64,000 nt of DNA from Agromyces bauzanensis (lineage in GTDB: Bacteria; Actinomycetota; Actinomycetes; Actinomycetales; Microbacteriaceae), in contig NZ_BMMD01000001.1 in assembly GCF_014645655.1 (NCBI RefSeq), positions 405,357-469,356 of the forward strand. The letters run 5' to 3'. Under the pieces are notes generated by a model. The model was not told the DNA's origin and did not search any database. It saw only the letters and a program-made list of their open reading frames with translations. Position numbers and translations under genes: made by a program. Below, one piece after another: positions 35,561 to 43,614 of this stretch (its first letter is position 1; each line of letters begins with the position of its first letter).

Positions 35561-36190
35561 TCAGCTGACAGATGCCCCGGGGCGCCGCATCCGGAACCGC
35601 GCGCCCTCGCTGATCGTGAAGTAGTCGGCCGGTCCCCCGCCACGGAGGATCGGCTCGCCGGCCACGGTGTCGTAGGTGCCGCTCGCCACGAGGTCGCGCC
35701 GGATGTGGATCATGACGGCCTCGCCGAGCACGAGCCAGGCGTCGAGGTCTCGCCCCGAGGCATCCGTCAGTCGGTGGATCGCCGCCACCCGGCACTCGAA
35801 CGCGACCGGGGTCGCGGCGACCCGCGGCGGCGCGACGAGCGACGACGGCGCCGCCTCGAGCGCGGCGAGCTCGAACTCGTCGACGACGCCGGGCACCTCA
35901 GCGGACGTGGCGTTGACCGCCTCCGCGAGAGGGCGGGTCGCGAGGTTCCACACGAACTCCCGCGTCTCGGCGATGTTCGCGACCGAGTCCTTCCAGCGCA
36001 GGCTCGAGAAGCCGATGATCGGCGGGCGGTAGTTGAAGAGGTTGAAGAAGCTGTACGGCGCGAGGTTGCGTGAGCCGTCGGCCGCGAGCGACGAGATCCA
36101 GCCGATGGGACGCGGCGCGACGATCAGGTTGAGCGGATCGTGCGCGAGGCCGTGACCCAGTCGCGGCTCGTAGCTGTGCAGGTCGCTCAC
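35561..36190 (-). CDS. Flavin reductase-like FMN-binding protein
   Basis: A 209-residue split-barrel FMN protein: LIVAPRPIGWISSLAADGSR, NLAPYSFFNLFNYRPPIIGF and NIAETREFVWNLAT are the motifs of the DIM6/NTAB flavin reductase group. Such proteins supply reduced flavin or act on aromatic substrates. It follows the nitronate monooxygenase gene by nine bases on the same strand and probably ends that operon. Confidence 0.87.
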   Translation of the reverse strand: MSDLHSYEPRLGHGLAHDPLNLIVAPRPIGWISSLAADGSRNLAPYSFFNLFNYRPPIIGFSSLRWKDSVANIAETREFVWNLATRPLAEAVNATSAEVPGVVDEFELAALEAAPSSLVAPPRVAATPVAFECRVAAIHRLTDASGRDLDAWLVLGEAVMIHIRRDLVASGTYDTVAGEPILRGGGPADYFTISEGARFRMRRPGASVS

Positions 36191-36199
36191 GGGTCCAGA

Positions 36200-37246
36200 C
36201 TAGGCGGGCAACCCGGCGGCGAGTTCGTCGAACACCGCGTCTGCGTCGGACTCGCGCGAGAGCGCTGCGGCCTGGCCGGCCCAGAGCGACTGCAGCTCGC
36301 CGACGCCGCGACGAACCGCCTCGGCACGGAAGCGCCCGGTGAGCCAGTTCTGAACGGGGAACGGGGCGACCACTCCCCCACCCTCGATCGTGCGAACGGC
36401 GCGGTTCGGGATGCCCCGTGCGAGACGTCCGCTCATGGCTCGCGTCAGCACGGTACCGTGGGCCGGCGCCTGCGTGATCGCCCGTCGGTGCGCGTCGGTC
36501 GTGGCCGACTGCTCGGTGCGCAGGAACGCCGTGCCGACCTGCACCCCCGAGGCGCCGAGCGCGAAGGCGGCGGCGACCCCGCGCCGGTCGGCGATCCCGC
36601 CGGCCGCGATCACGGGCAGGGTCACCGCGTCGGCCACCTGCGGCACGAGGGCGACGGTGCCGACGAGCGATTCCTCGGCCGGGCGCAGGAACGACACGCG
36701 GTGACCACCTGCCTCCGCCCCGGTCGCCACGACCGCGTCGACGCCGCCGCGTTCGAGCGCGACCGCCTCGTCGACGCTCGTCGCGGTGCCGACCACGACG
36801 ATGCCCCGCTCGTGGGCCGCGTCGACGACCGCTCGCGATGGAACGCCGAACACGAAGCTCACGACCGCCGGCCGCGCCTCGAGCACGGCGTCGAACTGCG
36901 CCTCGAATGACGGAAGGTACCGGTCGGGTCGCTCGGGGACCTCGAGCCCGAGCTCGTCGAAGAACGGCCGCAGGGCCTGCGCGGAGCGGTCGAAGTCGGC
37001 GGAGGACACCTGTTCCACCTCGTCGTGCGCGAGCCAGAGGTTGAGCGCGAACGGACGATCCGTGACGGCGCGCAGCGCAGAGGCCATCTGGCGGATCCGC
37101 TCGGGGTCGTACCCGTAGAGCCCGTAGGAGCCGAGTCCGCCCCGTTCGCTGACCGCAGCGGTGAGCTCGATCGACGAGAGACCGCCGAATGGTCCGAGCA
37201 CGATCGGCCGTTCGATCCCGAGCAACTCACCGAGGTCACGCATCAT
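36200..37246 (-). CDS. Nitronate monooxygenase-family flavoprotein
   Basis: A 348-residue TIM-barrel FMN enzyme that oxidises alkyl nitronates or a related substrate. PIVLGPFGGLSSIELTAAVS is the N-terminal strand. VVATGAEAGGHRVSFLRPAE holds the GAEAGGH flavin/catalytic histidine motif, and LPVIAAGGIADRRGVAAAFA the phosphate loop. Two adjacent ATG codons (37246, 37243) follow GGAG. The start lies inside the end of the small zinc-ribbon gene, so translation is coupled. Confidence 0.88.
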   Translation of the reverse strand: MMRDLGELLGIERPIVLGPFGGLSSIELTAAVSERGGLGSYGLYGYDPERIRQMASALRAVTDRPFALNLWLAHDEVEQVSSADFDRSAQALRPFFDELGLEVPERPDRYLPSFEAQFDAVLEARPAVVSFVFGVPSRAVVDAAHERGIVVVGTATSVDEAVALERGGVDAVVATGAEAGGHRVSFLRPAEESLVGTVALVPQVADAVTLPVIAAGGIADRRGVAAAFALGASGVQVGTAFLRTEQSATTDAHRRAITQAPAHGTVLTRAMSGRLARGIPNRAVRTIEGGGVVAPFPVQNWLTGRFRAEAVRRGVGELQSLWAGQAAALSRESDADAVFDELAAGLPA

Positions 37247-37388
37247 CGGTCTCCTGTTCCGCCGGCACCGCGCCGCATCGCCAGCATGGCCGGCTCGCGG
37301 CATCCGGTGCGCCCTCGGTCATCGCGCCGCACTCGGGGCAAACCCGTCCGAGCCAGCACACCGCGTCGCCGCCGAACTCAGCGGGCAT
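37236..37388 (-). CDS. Small zinc-ribbon protein (50 residues)
   Basis: Between the flavin reductase and nitronate monooxygenase genes a 50-residue frame runs from ATG 37388 to TGA 37236-37238. It carries VCPECGAM and PCWRCGAV, two CxxC pairs 14 residues apart, a classic zinc-ribbon or rubredoxin-like metal site. It overlaps the upstream gene by 11 bases and the downstream gene by 11 bases, a tight operon arrangement that favours a real gene. It may be a metal-binding partner of the flanking flavoenzymes; that is inference. Confidence 0.65.
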   Translation of the reverse strand: MPAEFGGDAVCWLGRVCPECGAMTEGAPDAASRPCWRCGAVPAEQETDDA

Positions 37389-38037
37389 CCGACACCGCCG
37401 GGGCCGTCGGGCTCGACCTCGTCCAGCCGAGCTCCTCGCCGAGGTCGAAGTAGTGCTTGAAGCTGTAGATGAGGGGCTGCCATGCTCGTGGGTCGATGTG
37501 GTCGCCCTCGGCGACGATGCCGGCGGCGGCGTGCACGCGCACGACCTCCGCCTCGACGAGCACGTAGTCGTCGCTCCATCCGGGCGTCATGCGGCGCACC
37601 TTCGCCTCGAATTGCAGCGCGCACTCCCGCACGCGCGGTGGTGCCACGAGGTCGGATGCCTCGGTGTGCAGCCCGGCCGCCGCGAACTTCTCGGGTTCGA
37701 ACCGGTAGCGGTCGGCCTTCGCGGGCGGCACGGGATCACGCGCCGTCAGCGCGGCGAGGCGCTCGACCGCCTCCCAGTGCGAGCCCGACGGGAAGTTCAC
37801 CGTGAGCTCGGGTCGCTCCCGCAGGTTCTCGATCGTCTGCCCGTCGGTCTCGAGACCGAGCACGAGCATCTGCCCGAGTGCCCAGTACGACGAGGCGGGT
37901 GCGAGGTTGGCCGAGCCGTCGGAGTTCCCTGTCGCGACGAGGAACACCGGGGTGCCGACGTAGGGGATCTTCGGCCGGATGACGCGGCGCTCGCCTGCGA
38001 GGTCGGCCGGTCCGGTCGCGTGGTCCACCCGGTTCAC
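37378..38037 (-). CDS. Flavin reductase-family FMN-binding protein
   Basis: A 219-residue split-barrel FMN protein: VGTPVFLVATGNSDGSANLA, APASSYWALGQMLVLGLETD and ENLRERPELTVNFPS are the conserved strands. The GTG start at 38037 lies two bases after the stop of the membrane protein gene (TGACCGTG). Its role is probably flavin-dependent reduction; the operon partners are the zinc ribbon and nitronate monooxygenase. Confidence 0.86.
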   Translation of the reverse strand: MNRVDHATGPADLAGERRVIRPKIPYVGTPVFLVATGNSDGSANLAPASSYWALGQMLVLGLETDGQTIENLRERPELTVNFPSGSHWEAVERLAALTARDPVPPAKADRYRFEPEKFAAAGLHTEASDLVAPPRVRECALQFEAKVRRMTPGWSDDYVLVEAEVVRVHAAAGIVAEGDHIDPRAWQPLIYSFKHYFDLGEELGWTRSSPTAPAVSDAR

Positions 38038-38039
38038 GG

Positions 38040-38576
38040 TCAGCCCACCGCCCGCAGGTGGGCGAGCGTGAGGCCGATCGGGATGCTGACGATCAGGGCG
38101 CCGAGCACGACCCGGGCGAGCACCGCCCGTGCGGGAGCCGCATGCTTCCACGTCGCGGCCAGTGCGGCGACGAGCACGGCCAGCAGCAGGATGCCTCCGA
38201 CGTCGACCACGACGGGCGCCGCGGCGAGCGTGCCCATGATGACGAGCGCGTTCCCGGCATTCCAGCCGACGAGCGTCGTTCGCAGGCGGCCGGCCGAGGC
38301 ATCCGTCGCTCGGAGCACTCGATGCTGCATGGCGAGGCCGCACTGCGTGACCCCCGCCACGAGCACGAGATAGGCGGCGAGCCAGCTGCCCTTCGCGAGC
38401 TCGAGCGGGTCGGTGACGGCGGCCACCAGGCCGCCGACGATGACGAGTGCGACGCCGAGTGCGAACCCCCCGCGCCCGATGCGGTCGACGCGGTCCACGG
38501 GATCGACGGACGGAGGCTCGACCGTGCCCGAGTCGACCGCGTCGAGCGCGATGAGGGATGCCTTCCGAACCGTCAC
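38040..38576 (-). CDS. Hypothetical membrane protein
   Basis: A 178-residue protein with a cytoplasmic N-terminus and five to six hydrophobic segments (first: GFALGVALVIVGGLVAAV). GTG 38576 is chosen because GGAG lies eight bases upstream; the frame extends 13 codons further back, into the shared promoter. No family is recognised. It heads the operon with flavin reductase, zinc ribbon, nitronate monooxygenase and a second flavin reductase, and is divergent from the globin gene. Confidence 0.7.
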   Translation of the reverse strand: MTVRKASLIALDAVDSGTVEPPSVDPVDRVDRIGRGGFALGVALVIVGGLVAAVTDPLELAKGSWLAAYLVLVAGVTQCGLAMQHRVLRATDASAGRLRTTLVGWNAGNALVIMGTLAAAPVVVDVGGILLLAVLVAALAATWKHAAPARAVLARVVLGALIVSIPIGLTLAHLRAVG

Positions 38577-38614
38577 TGCCCGCTCTCCGTCCAATTGTCG
38601 ACTTAACCGCAACA

Positions 38615-38635
38615 CTATCCGGTTTAATCGGATAG
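38615..38635. promoter_or_regulatory. Inverted repeat in the divergent promoter of the flavin operon and globin operon
   Basis: CTATCCG-GTTTAAT-CGGATAG is a perfect 7-base inverted repeat with an AT-rich centre, in an otherwise GC-rich region. It ends nine bases before the globin ATG and 39 bases from the membrane protein start. The HTH protein encoded behind the globin gene is the likely ligand; this is inferred from position. Confidence 0.6.
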
Positions 38636-38644
38636 CGTCGAAGT

Positions 38645-39070
38645 ATGACGCGTGACCTCCAATATCGAGCCGACATCAGCAGCCTCGTCGGCGAGTTCTA
38701 CCGGCGCGCGTTCGCCGACCCGCTGATCGGCCGGATCTTCACCGACGTCGCGAAGATGGACCTCGACCACCACATGCCCATCATGTGCGACTTCTGGGAG
38801 ACGGTGCTCTTCAACGCCGGCCTCTACCGGCGCAATGCCCTGCAGGTCCACCTCGCGCTGAACGCGAGGCATCCACTTCGCCCCGAGCACTTCGAGCGCT
38901 GGTTGCAGCTCTGGGTCGGCACCGTCGACGAGCACTTCAGCGGAGAGAAGGCCGAACTCGCGAAGCTCCAGGCCGAACGCATCGCGGGCTCGATCAGCCG
39001 GCGGATGCAGGGCCGCTCCGGTAGCGAGTTCGAGACGATCCGCCTTCGGGAGCCAGCGGATGCCCCGTGA
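38645..39070 (+). CDS. Group III truncated haemoglobin
   Basis: A 141-residue haem protein. ISSLVGEFYRRAFADPLIGR, DHHMPIMCDFWETVLFNAGL and HPLRPEHFERWLQLW match group III truncated globins, with the proximal histidine in PEHFERW. Such globins bind O2 or NO and are linked to nitrosative or oxidative stress. The start lies directly behind an operator-like palindrome. Its 3' end overlaps the regulator gene by 11 bases. Confidence 0.9.
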   Translation: MTRDLQYRADISSLVGEFYRRAFADPLIGRIFTDVAKMDLDHHMPIMCDFWETVLFNAGLYRRNALQVHLALNARHPLRPEHFERWLQLWVGTVDEHFSGEKAELAKLQAERIAGSISRRMQGRSGSEFETIRLREPADAP

Positions 39071-39749
39071 ATCGGTCCGTGGCGACGTGCACGCGGCGCT
39101 CGCCTCGCGTCCGCGGCGGCAGGTGCTCGACGCGATCGCCCGCTCGGCGCACCCGGTCGACGCCCTCACCATCGCTGCGGAGCTCGGGCTGCACGTGACC
39201 ACGGTGCGGTTCCACCTCTACCAATTGGAGACCGCGCACCTCGTGCGACGCCAGGTCGGCGCCGAACCGCGCCGCGGCCGGCCGCGCATCCGCTACGTCG
39301 CGACGTCGGGCCCCGAGGAGGACAGCCGGGAGCAGCTCATCGAGGTGCTCGCCGCGGCACTCGCCGAGCGCCCCGACGGGCGGGCCCGGTCGATCGAGGC
39401 CGGGCATCGGTGGGCCGACGCGCTGGCGCCTCCGCGGCCAGACGCGGAGCCCGACTCCGACGCCGACACCGGCGACGCGAGCGGCGTCGACACGCTCGTG
39501 CGCGTGCTCGACGACCTCGGCTTCGAGCCGCTCGTCGCCGGTGACGACGAGATCAGGCTTCGCGCGTGCCCGTTCCGGGACGCCGCACGCGACCACCCGC
39601 AAGTGGTGTGCTCGGTGCACCGGGGGGTCATCGAGCAGCTCCTGCTGACGCGCGGGTCCGACCGCCGCGCCGACCTCCTGCCCTTCGTCGAACCCGAGCT
39701 CTGTCTCGTCACGCTCGCGGCGCCGGGCGGTCGTACGCTGGACGAATGA
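39060..39749 (+). CDS. ArsR-superfamily HTH regulator with C-terminal cysteine motif (COG2345-like)
   Basis: A 229-residue regulator. HPVDALTIAAELGLHVTTVRFHLYQLETA (cited only by its ends, residues about 29-57) is the winged helix, with RRGRPRIRY as the wing. The C-terminal domain carries RACPFRDAARDHPQVVCSVH: a C-x13-C-x2-H array like that of SufR-type regulators that bind an Fe-S cluster. It is co-translated with the globin, suggesting an NO- or redox-responsive switch for the adjacent genes. The sensor role is inferred from the cysteines. Confidence 0.8.
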   Translation: MPRESVRGDVHAALASRPRRQVLDAIARSAHPVDALTIAAELGLHVTTVRFHLYQLETAHLVRRQVGAEPRRGRPRIRYVATSGPEEDSREQLIEVLAAALAERPDGRARSIEAGHRWADALAPPRPDAEPDSDADTGDASGVDTLVRVLDDLGFEPLVAGDDEIRLRACPFRDAARDHPQVVCSVHRGVIEQLLLTRGSDRRADLLPFVEPELCLVTLAAPGGRTLDE

Positions 39750-40609
39750 CGGATCCGGTGCTGATCGGGCAGGTGGAGGCGCCCGACGTGCACGTGATGA
39801 CGTACAACGTGCGCCGGCGCTTCCGGAACCTGCGACCCGGGAGTCCCGACCGGTGGGACCGGCGCAAGTGGCTGCTGCGGCGCATCCTCGCCGCGGAGCA
39901 GCCAACGGTGCTCGGCGTGCAGGAGGCCTTCGCCGACCAGGTGCACTTCGTCGCCGAGTCGCTCGGCCCGCACTACGACTGGGTCGGGCATGGGCGCAAC
40001 GCGTCCGGAGAGGGCGAGCGCTGCGCGATCTTCTACGACACGCAGCGGTTGACGCTCTCGAGGTGGCACCAGCGCGCGCTCTCCGCGACGCCCGACACAC
40101 CCGGGTCCCGCACCTGGGGCAACTTCGTGCCGAGGATCGTCGTGTCCGCCCACTTCACGGATGTCGCGACCGACCGTCGTCTCATCGTCTTCAACACCCA
40201 CTTCGACCACGTCTCCCGTCGCTCGCGGAACGCAGCGGCCCTCATGATCCATGACCTCGTGCTGGCCGAGCACGCCGCCGATCCCGACGCCGGGTTCGTG
40301 GTCATGGGCGACCTCAACGCCGCCGCCGGTTCGGTCGTGCATCGGCGGCTCGAGGGCGACGGCGTGCTCCGCGACGCGTGGGATGTCGCCGAGGAGCGCA
40401 TCGGGCCGCAGTGGGGCACATTCTCGAACTACCGGCGTCGCCGGGTCGGCGGCAAGCGCATCGACCTCATCCTCGCGGGTCCGGGTGTCGAGGTGCTGCG
40501 CACGGGAATCAATGCCGTGCGCTTCGACGGCGCCGCGGCATCCGACCACGAACCGGTGCAAGCGGTGCTGCGGTTCACGGAGTCCGCCACCGAGGTGCCG
40601 GGGGAATGA
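39746..40609 (+). CDS. Endonuclease/exonuclease/phosphatase-family protein
   Basis: A 287-residue member of the DNase I-like superfamily. MTYNVRRRFRN, VLGVQEAFADQ with the metal-binding glutamate, FNTHFDHVSR, VVMGDLNAAAGS, RIDLILAG and SDHEPVQAVL are the successive catalytic motifs. The substrate could be a phosphodiester or a phospho-lipid/inositol; it cannot be decided. ATGA overlap with the regulator gene puts it in the globin operon. Confidence 0.88.
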   Translation: MTDPVLIGQVEAPDVHVMTYNVRRRFRNLRPGSPDRWDRRKWLLRRILAAEQPTVLGVQEAFADQVHFVAESLGPHYDWVGHGRNASGEGERCAIFYDTQRLTLSRWHQRALSATPDTPGSRTWGNFVPRIVVSAHFTDVATDRRLIVFNTHFDHVSRRSRNAAALMIHDLVLAEHAADPDAGFVVMGDLNAAAGSVVHRRLEGDGVLRDAWDVAEERIGPQWGTFSNYRRRRVGGKRIDLILAGPGVEVLRTGINAVRFDGAAASDHEPVQAVLRFTESATEVPGE

Positions 40610-40699
40610 CGGCCGCCGGGGAATGCGGTTCATGGCGCGTCGGATGCCCCGACATCGCGCCTGACCGTCGCGAGCATCCGGCGCGTCGCGAGCGCGAGC

Positions 40700-40991
40700 T
40701 CCCGGGCTCGTCGACGAGGGTGGCGATGCCGGCGGGTGGCTCATGCCGTGCACGCTTCGCCCGAGGCCGATGCGGTCGCCTCCGCCACGGCAGCAGCCGG
40801 AAGCGCACCACGCCCAGGATGTCCCGCCCGGCGAGGTACGGATTGCCCGACTCCAGTGCGCGCCGCCCGTCGGCCACCGTCGGACCGTCCATCGTGTCGC
40901 AGTGGGCACGGGCGGGACGAGGCACGACGAGTACGAGAACGATGGATGCCACGGCCAGCGCCGCGACCCCAAGTGCCCGAAGCATGCTCAT
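40700..40991 (-). pseudogene. DUF6448-like secreted protein, apparently degraded C-terminus
   Basis: The N-terminus is a signal peptide (LRALGVAALAVASIVLVLVV) followed by AHCDTMDGPTVADGRRALES, the hallmark opening of DUF6448 proteins. After GNPYLA the expected helical domain is missing: the frame turns into an arginine/proline-rich shadow-like sequence to 40575 and no other frame restores it clearly. It was probably truncated by frameshift or deletion. Confidence 0.45.
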
Positions 40992-41066
40992 GCCGATCGC
41001 TCCATCCAGCGGGGAACCGGCACCCCTGCGGCCAGCCCAGGACGGCGACGCGGCGGCCGGCCACCG

Positions 41067-41735
41067 TCATCGGTCGGGTTCCACCACGCGCGATTCGTCC
41101 CAGGGCTCCGACCAGCCGAGCTCGTCGAACATGCGCGACAGCACGATGGCCGTGAACCCCCAGACGATCCGGCCGTCGACCGTGAACGCCGGCGCGCGGT
41201 AGGTGCGGCCGCCATATGTGTGCTCCGTGTTCGCCCGGTTCGCCGGCGCGAGCAAGTCGCCGACGGGTACTCGGAACACGTCGACGGACTCGTCGTGGTC
41301 GACGGCGGCCACCTCCGAGGGGCGCGTCCACCACGCCGGCACGGGGGTCACGAGGTAGTTGCTCACGGGCACCGGCATCGCGGGCAACACTCCCAGCGGC
41401 TCGATGCCGTCGGGGTCGACGCCCGTCTCCTCGGCGGCCTCGCGGAGCGCAGCCGCGATCGGACCTGCGTCGGATCCCTCGAGCCGCCCGCCGGGGAACG
41501 CGATCTGCCCCGGGTGGTTGCCGAGCGTCGCGGCGCGGCGCAACAGCAGCACGTCGAGGTCGCGCGGCACGTGGCCGCCCGACCTCGCGGGCACGGAGTC
41601 GAGCACGCCGAAGAGCACGAGCACCGCGGCGGGACGCGCAGTCGAGGCATCCGGGAGCACTCGGGGCGTCCTCATCGACCAGTCGAGCCCGCGCTCGCAG
41701 AGGGCGGTGAGCTCGGCGCGGGGGTCGGCGGTCAC
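41067..41735 (-). CDS. NUDIX CoA pyrophosphatase-like hydrolase
   Basis: A 222-residue NUDIX enzyme of the NudL type: [19 protein letters not shown] contains the UPF0035/CoA-binding motif and leads into the NUDIX box ending [10 protein letters not shown] (about residues 98-107). These enzymes split coenzyme A into phosphopantetheine and 3',5'-ADP. The GTG start at 41735 begins just before the conserved LxxL region. It is divergent from the ferredoxin operon, so it lies on the other side of the SoxR-like site. Confidence 0.87.
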   Translation of the reverse strand: MTADPRAELTALCERGLDWSMRTPRVLPDASTARPAAVLVLFGVLDSVPARSGGHVPRDLDVLLLRRAATLGNHPGQIAFPGGRLEGSDAGPIAAALREAAEETGVDPDGIEPLGVLPAMPVPVSNYLVTPVPAWWTRPSEVAAVDHDESVDVFRVPVGDLLAPANRANTEHTYGGRTYRAPAFTVDGRIVWGFTAIVLSRMFDELGWSEPWDESRVVEPDR

Positions 41736-41784
41736 GGATCCACCCTACGGACTTTCCCGCGTGCGTCCCCGTATGGCGGCGCAT

Positions 41785-41815
41785 TTGACCTCAACCCCAC
41801 TTGAGGTCGTACCGT
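41785..41815 (+). promoter_or_regulatory. SoxR-box-like promoter upstream of the ferredoxin operon
   Basis: TTGACCTCAA-CCCCAC-TTGAGGT (41785-41807, in parts) contains perfect 8-base arms GACCTCAA and TTGAGGTC. The -35 hexamer TTGACC and -10-like TACCGT (41810-41815) are 19 bases apart, the over-long spacing of MerR-family activated promoters. The pattern CCTCAA-N6-TTGAGG is the known SoxR operator. Transcription would start near 41822, about 29 bases before the ferredoxin ATG. Confidence 0.8.
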
Positions 41816-41850
41816 GGGGACATGCGTGTGTTGAACTCGGTGAGCACTCG

Positions 41851-42177
41851 ATGACCTACGTGATCGCACTGCCGTGCGTCGATCTCAAAGACAAGGCGTG
41901 CATCGACGAATGCCCCGTCGACTGCATCTACGAGGGTGAACGCTCGCTCTACATCCACCCCGACGAATGCGTCGACTGCGGCGCCTGCGAGCCCGTATGC
42001 CCCGTCGAGGCGATCTACTACGAGGACGACCTGCCCGAGGAGTGGGCCGACTACTACAAGGCCAACGTCGAGTTCTTCGACGACATCGGTTCGCCAGGCG
42101 GCGCCGCGAAGATCGGCCTCATCCCGCGCGATCATGAGCTCATCGCCGCGCTACCGCCGCAGGGCGGCCACGAATGA
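41851..42177 (+). CDS. fdxA: 7Fe-type (3Fe-4S/4Fe-4S) ferredoxin
   Basis: A 108-residue electron carrier. [20 protein letters not shown] gives the first cluster (C-x7-C-x3-CP) and [20 protein letters not shown] the second, as in FdxA of mycobacteria. The acidic C-terminal extension is normal for the family. It is the first gene behind the SoxR-like promoter and overlaps the next gene (ATGA), so ferredoxin and flavin reductase are made together, probably in response to redox-cycling compounds. Confidence 0.94.
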   Translation: MTYVIALPCVDLKDKACIDECPVDCIYEGERSLYIHPDECVDCGACEPVCPVEAIYYEDDLPEEWADYYKANVEFFDDIGSPGGAAKIGLIPRDHELIAALPPQGGHE

Positions 42178-42707
42178 CCGACGACACGAGGCAAACCGAG
42201 TCCGCCGTCGACGACGCCGCCCGCGCCGTGGCCCTCAAGGCAGTGTTCCGCACGCACCCGGCGTCCGTGACCCTCATCACGGCGTCGACGTCCACCGGCC
42301 CGGTCGGGCTCACCGCGTCGAGCGTGGCATCCGTCGCCCTCGATCCGCCGTCGATCTCGTTCTCGGTCACGCGCGCCACCGGATCGGCCGGCGGCCTCCT
42401 CGCCGCCGACACCATGCTCGTGCACTTCCTCGCGGACCGCCACGCCGACCTCGCGCGGGTGTTCGCGCACTCGGGCGCCCCGCGCTTCACGCCCGAGCAG
42501 GGCTGGACCACGCTCAACACGGGCGAGCCGCTCCTTGCCGACACACGCGCGGCGTTCCGGTGCCGGGCGCTGCACGTCGTGCCCGTGGGCAGTTCCTCCC
42601 TCGTCCTCGCCGAGGTGCTCGACGTCATCCCCGGCACGCCCGGCGACCCGCTGATGTACCACGACCGCAGATTCCATCGGTTCGACCCCGCCGCCCCCGA
42701 CCTCTGA
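42174..42707 (+). CDS. Flavin reductase (FMN-binding split barrel)
   Basis: A 177-residue flavin reductase: [40 protein letters not shown] and [17 protein letters not shown] are the HpaC/flavin reductase motifs. It likely uses NAD(P)H to reduce FMN or FAD. Four-base overlap with the ferredoxin gene suggests the two work together under the SoxR-like promoter; sod follows 72 bases later. Confidence 0.88.
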   Translation: MTDDTRQTESAVDDAARAVALKAVFRTHPASVTLITASTSTGPVGLTASSVASVALDPPSISFSVTRATGSAGGLLAADTMLVHFLADRHADLARVFAHSGAPRFTPEQGWTTLNTGEPLLADTRAAFRCRALHVVPVGSSSLVLAEVLDVIPGTPGDPLMYHDRRFHRFDPAAPDL

Positions 42708-42779
42708 ACGCCTGATTCCCACGCACATCGCACCCAACCGTCGCCGCCCGGCGACGGACGACTCGAAAGGACGCATCCG

Positions 42780-43412
42780 ATGAACGCGTACACCCTCCCC
42801 GACCTGCCGTACGACTACGCCGCACTCGAGCCGCACATCTCGGCGACCATCATGGAGCTGCACCACTCCAAGCACCACCAGGCCTACGTGACCGGCGCGA
42901 ACACGGCCCTCGAGCAGCTCGCCGAGGCCCGTGAGGCGGGCAACCTGGCGAACGTCAACAAGCTCGAGAAGGACCTCGCGTTCAACCTCGGCGGGCACGT
43001 GAACCACAGCGTGTTCTGGCAGAACCTCTCGCCCGAGGGAGGTGGCGAGCCGCAGGGCGAGCTGGCCGCGGCGATCGACGACGCGTTCGGATCGTTCGAG
43101 AAGTTCCAGGCGCACTTCACCGCGACCGCGCTCGGCGTGCAGGGCTCGGGGTGGGCGGTGCTCGCGTGGGACTCGATCGGCGCCCGCCCCGTGGTCTTCC
43201 AGCTCTTCGACCAGCAGGGCAACGTACCGCTCGGCGTGACGCCGCTGCTGCAGCTCGACGTGTGGGAGCACGCCTACTACCTCGACTACAAGAACGTGCG
43301 CGCCGACTACGTGAAGGCGTTCTGGAACATCGCGCACTGGTCGGATGTCGCGTCCCGCTTCGAGCGCGCCCGTACCGCGACGCAGGGACTCATCGTGCCG
43401 GGCTCGAACTGA
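42780..43412 (+). CDS. sodA: Superoxide dismutase, Mn/Fe type
   Basis: Disproportionates superoxide to O2 and H2O2. The 210-residue protein has all metal ligands: [11 protein letters not shown] (first His), [10 protein letters not shown] (second His), and [13 protein letters not shown] with Asp and His. The glycine/glutamine context of the active site ([16 protein letters not shown]) favours manganese, though cambialistic forms exist. A good GAAAGG precedes the ATG. A very strong hairpin closes the unit. Confidence 0.96.
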   Translation: MNAYTLPDLPYDYAALEPHISATIMELHHSKHHQAYVTGANTALEQLAEAREAGNLANVNKLEKDLAFNLGGHVNHSVFWQNLSPEGGGEPQGELAAAIDDAFGSFEKFQAHFTATALGVQGSGWAVLAWDSIGARPVVFQLFDQQGNVPLGVTPLLQLDVWEHAYYLDYKNVRADYVKAFWNIAHWSDVASRFERARTATQGLIVPGSN

Positions 43413-43424
43413 CCGGGCGCTCGC

Positions 43425-43463
43425 CCGAGAGCCGCCGGCGCCGCCCGCGCCGGCGGCTCTCGG
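43425..43463 (+). terminator. Terminator hairpin after sodA
   Basis: Perfect 17-base arms (43425-43441, CCGAGAGCCGCCGGCGC, and 43447-43463) enclose a 5-base loop 13 bases after the sodA stop. No T tract follows. Confidence 0.8.
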
Positions 43464-43481
43464 TCGCCCGCCTCGCGGTGC

Positions 43482-43570
43482 AGGTTCGGCGGTACGGGCT
43501 CGCCGCGCTCGTCGGCCTCACCGCGATCGGGGCGCTCATCGCCGCGATCGGCGGCTCGGGGCATCCGTAG
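43482..43570 (+). CDS. Possible single-helix micro-protein
   Basis: After the sodA hairpin a frame from GTG 43482 encodes about 29 residues with a basic start and one hydrophobic segment (GLAALVGLTAIGALIAAIGG). It may be a small membrane peptide, or chance. No ribosome-binding site is convincing. Confidence 0.3.
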
Positions 43571-43614
43571 GCCTCGTGGGAAGTCCCGGCCGCGTTGCGG
43601 CGTTGCATCCTGGC

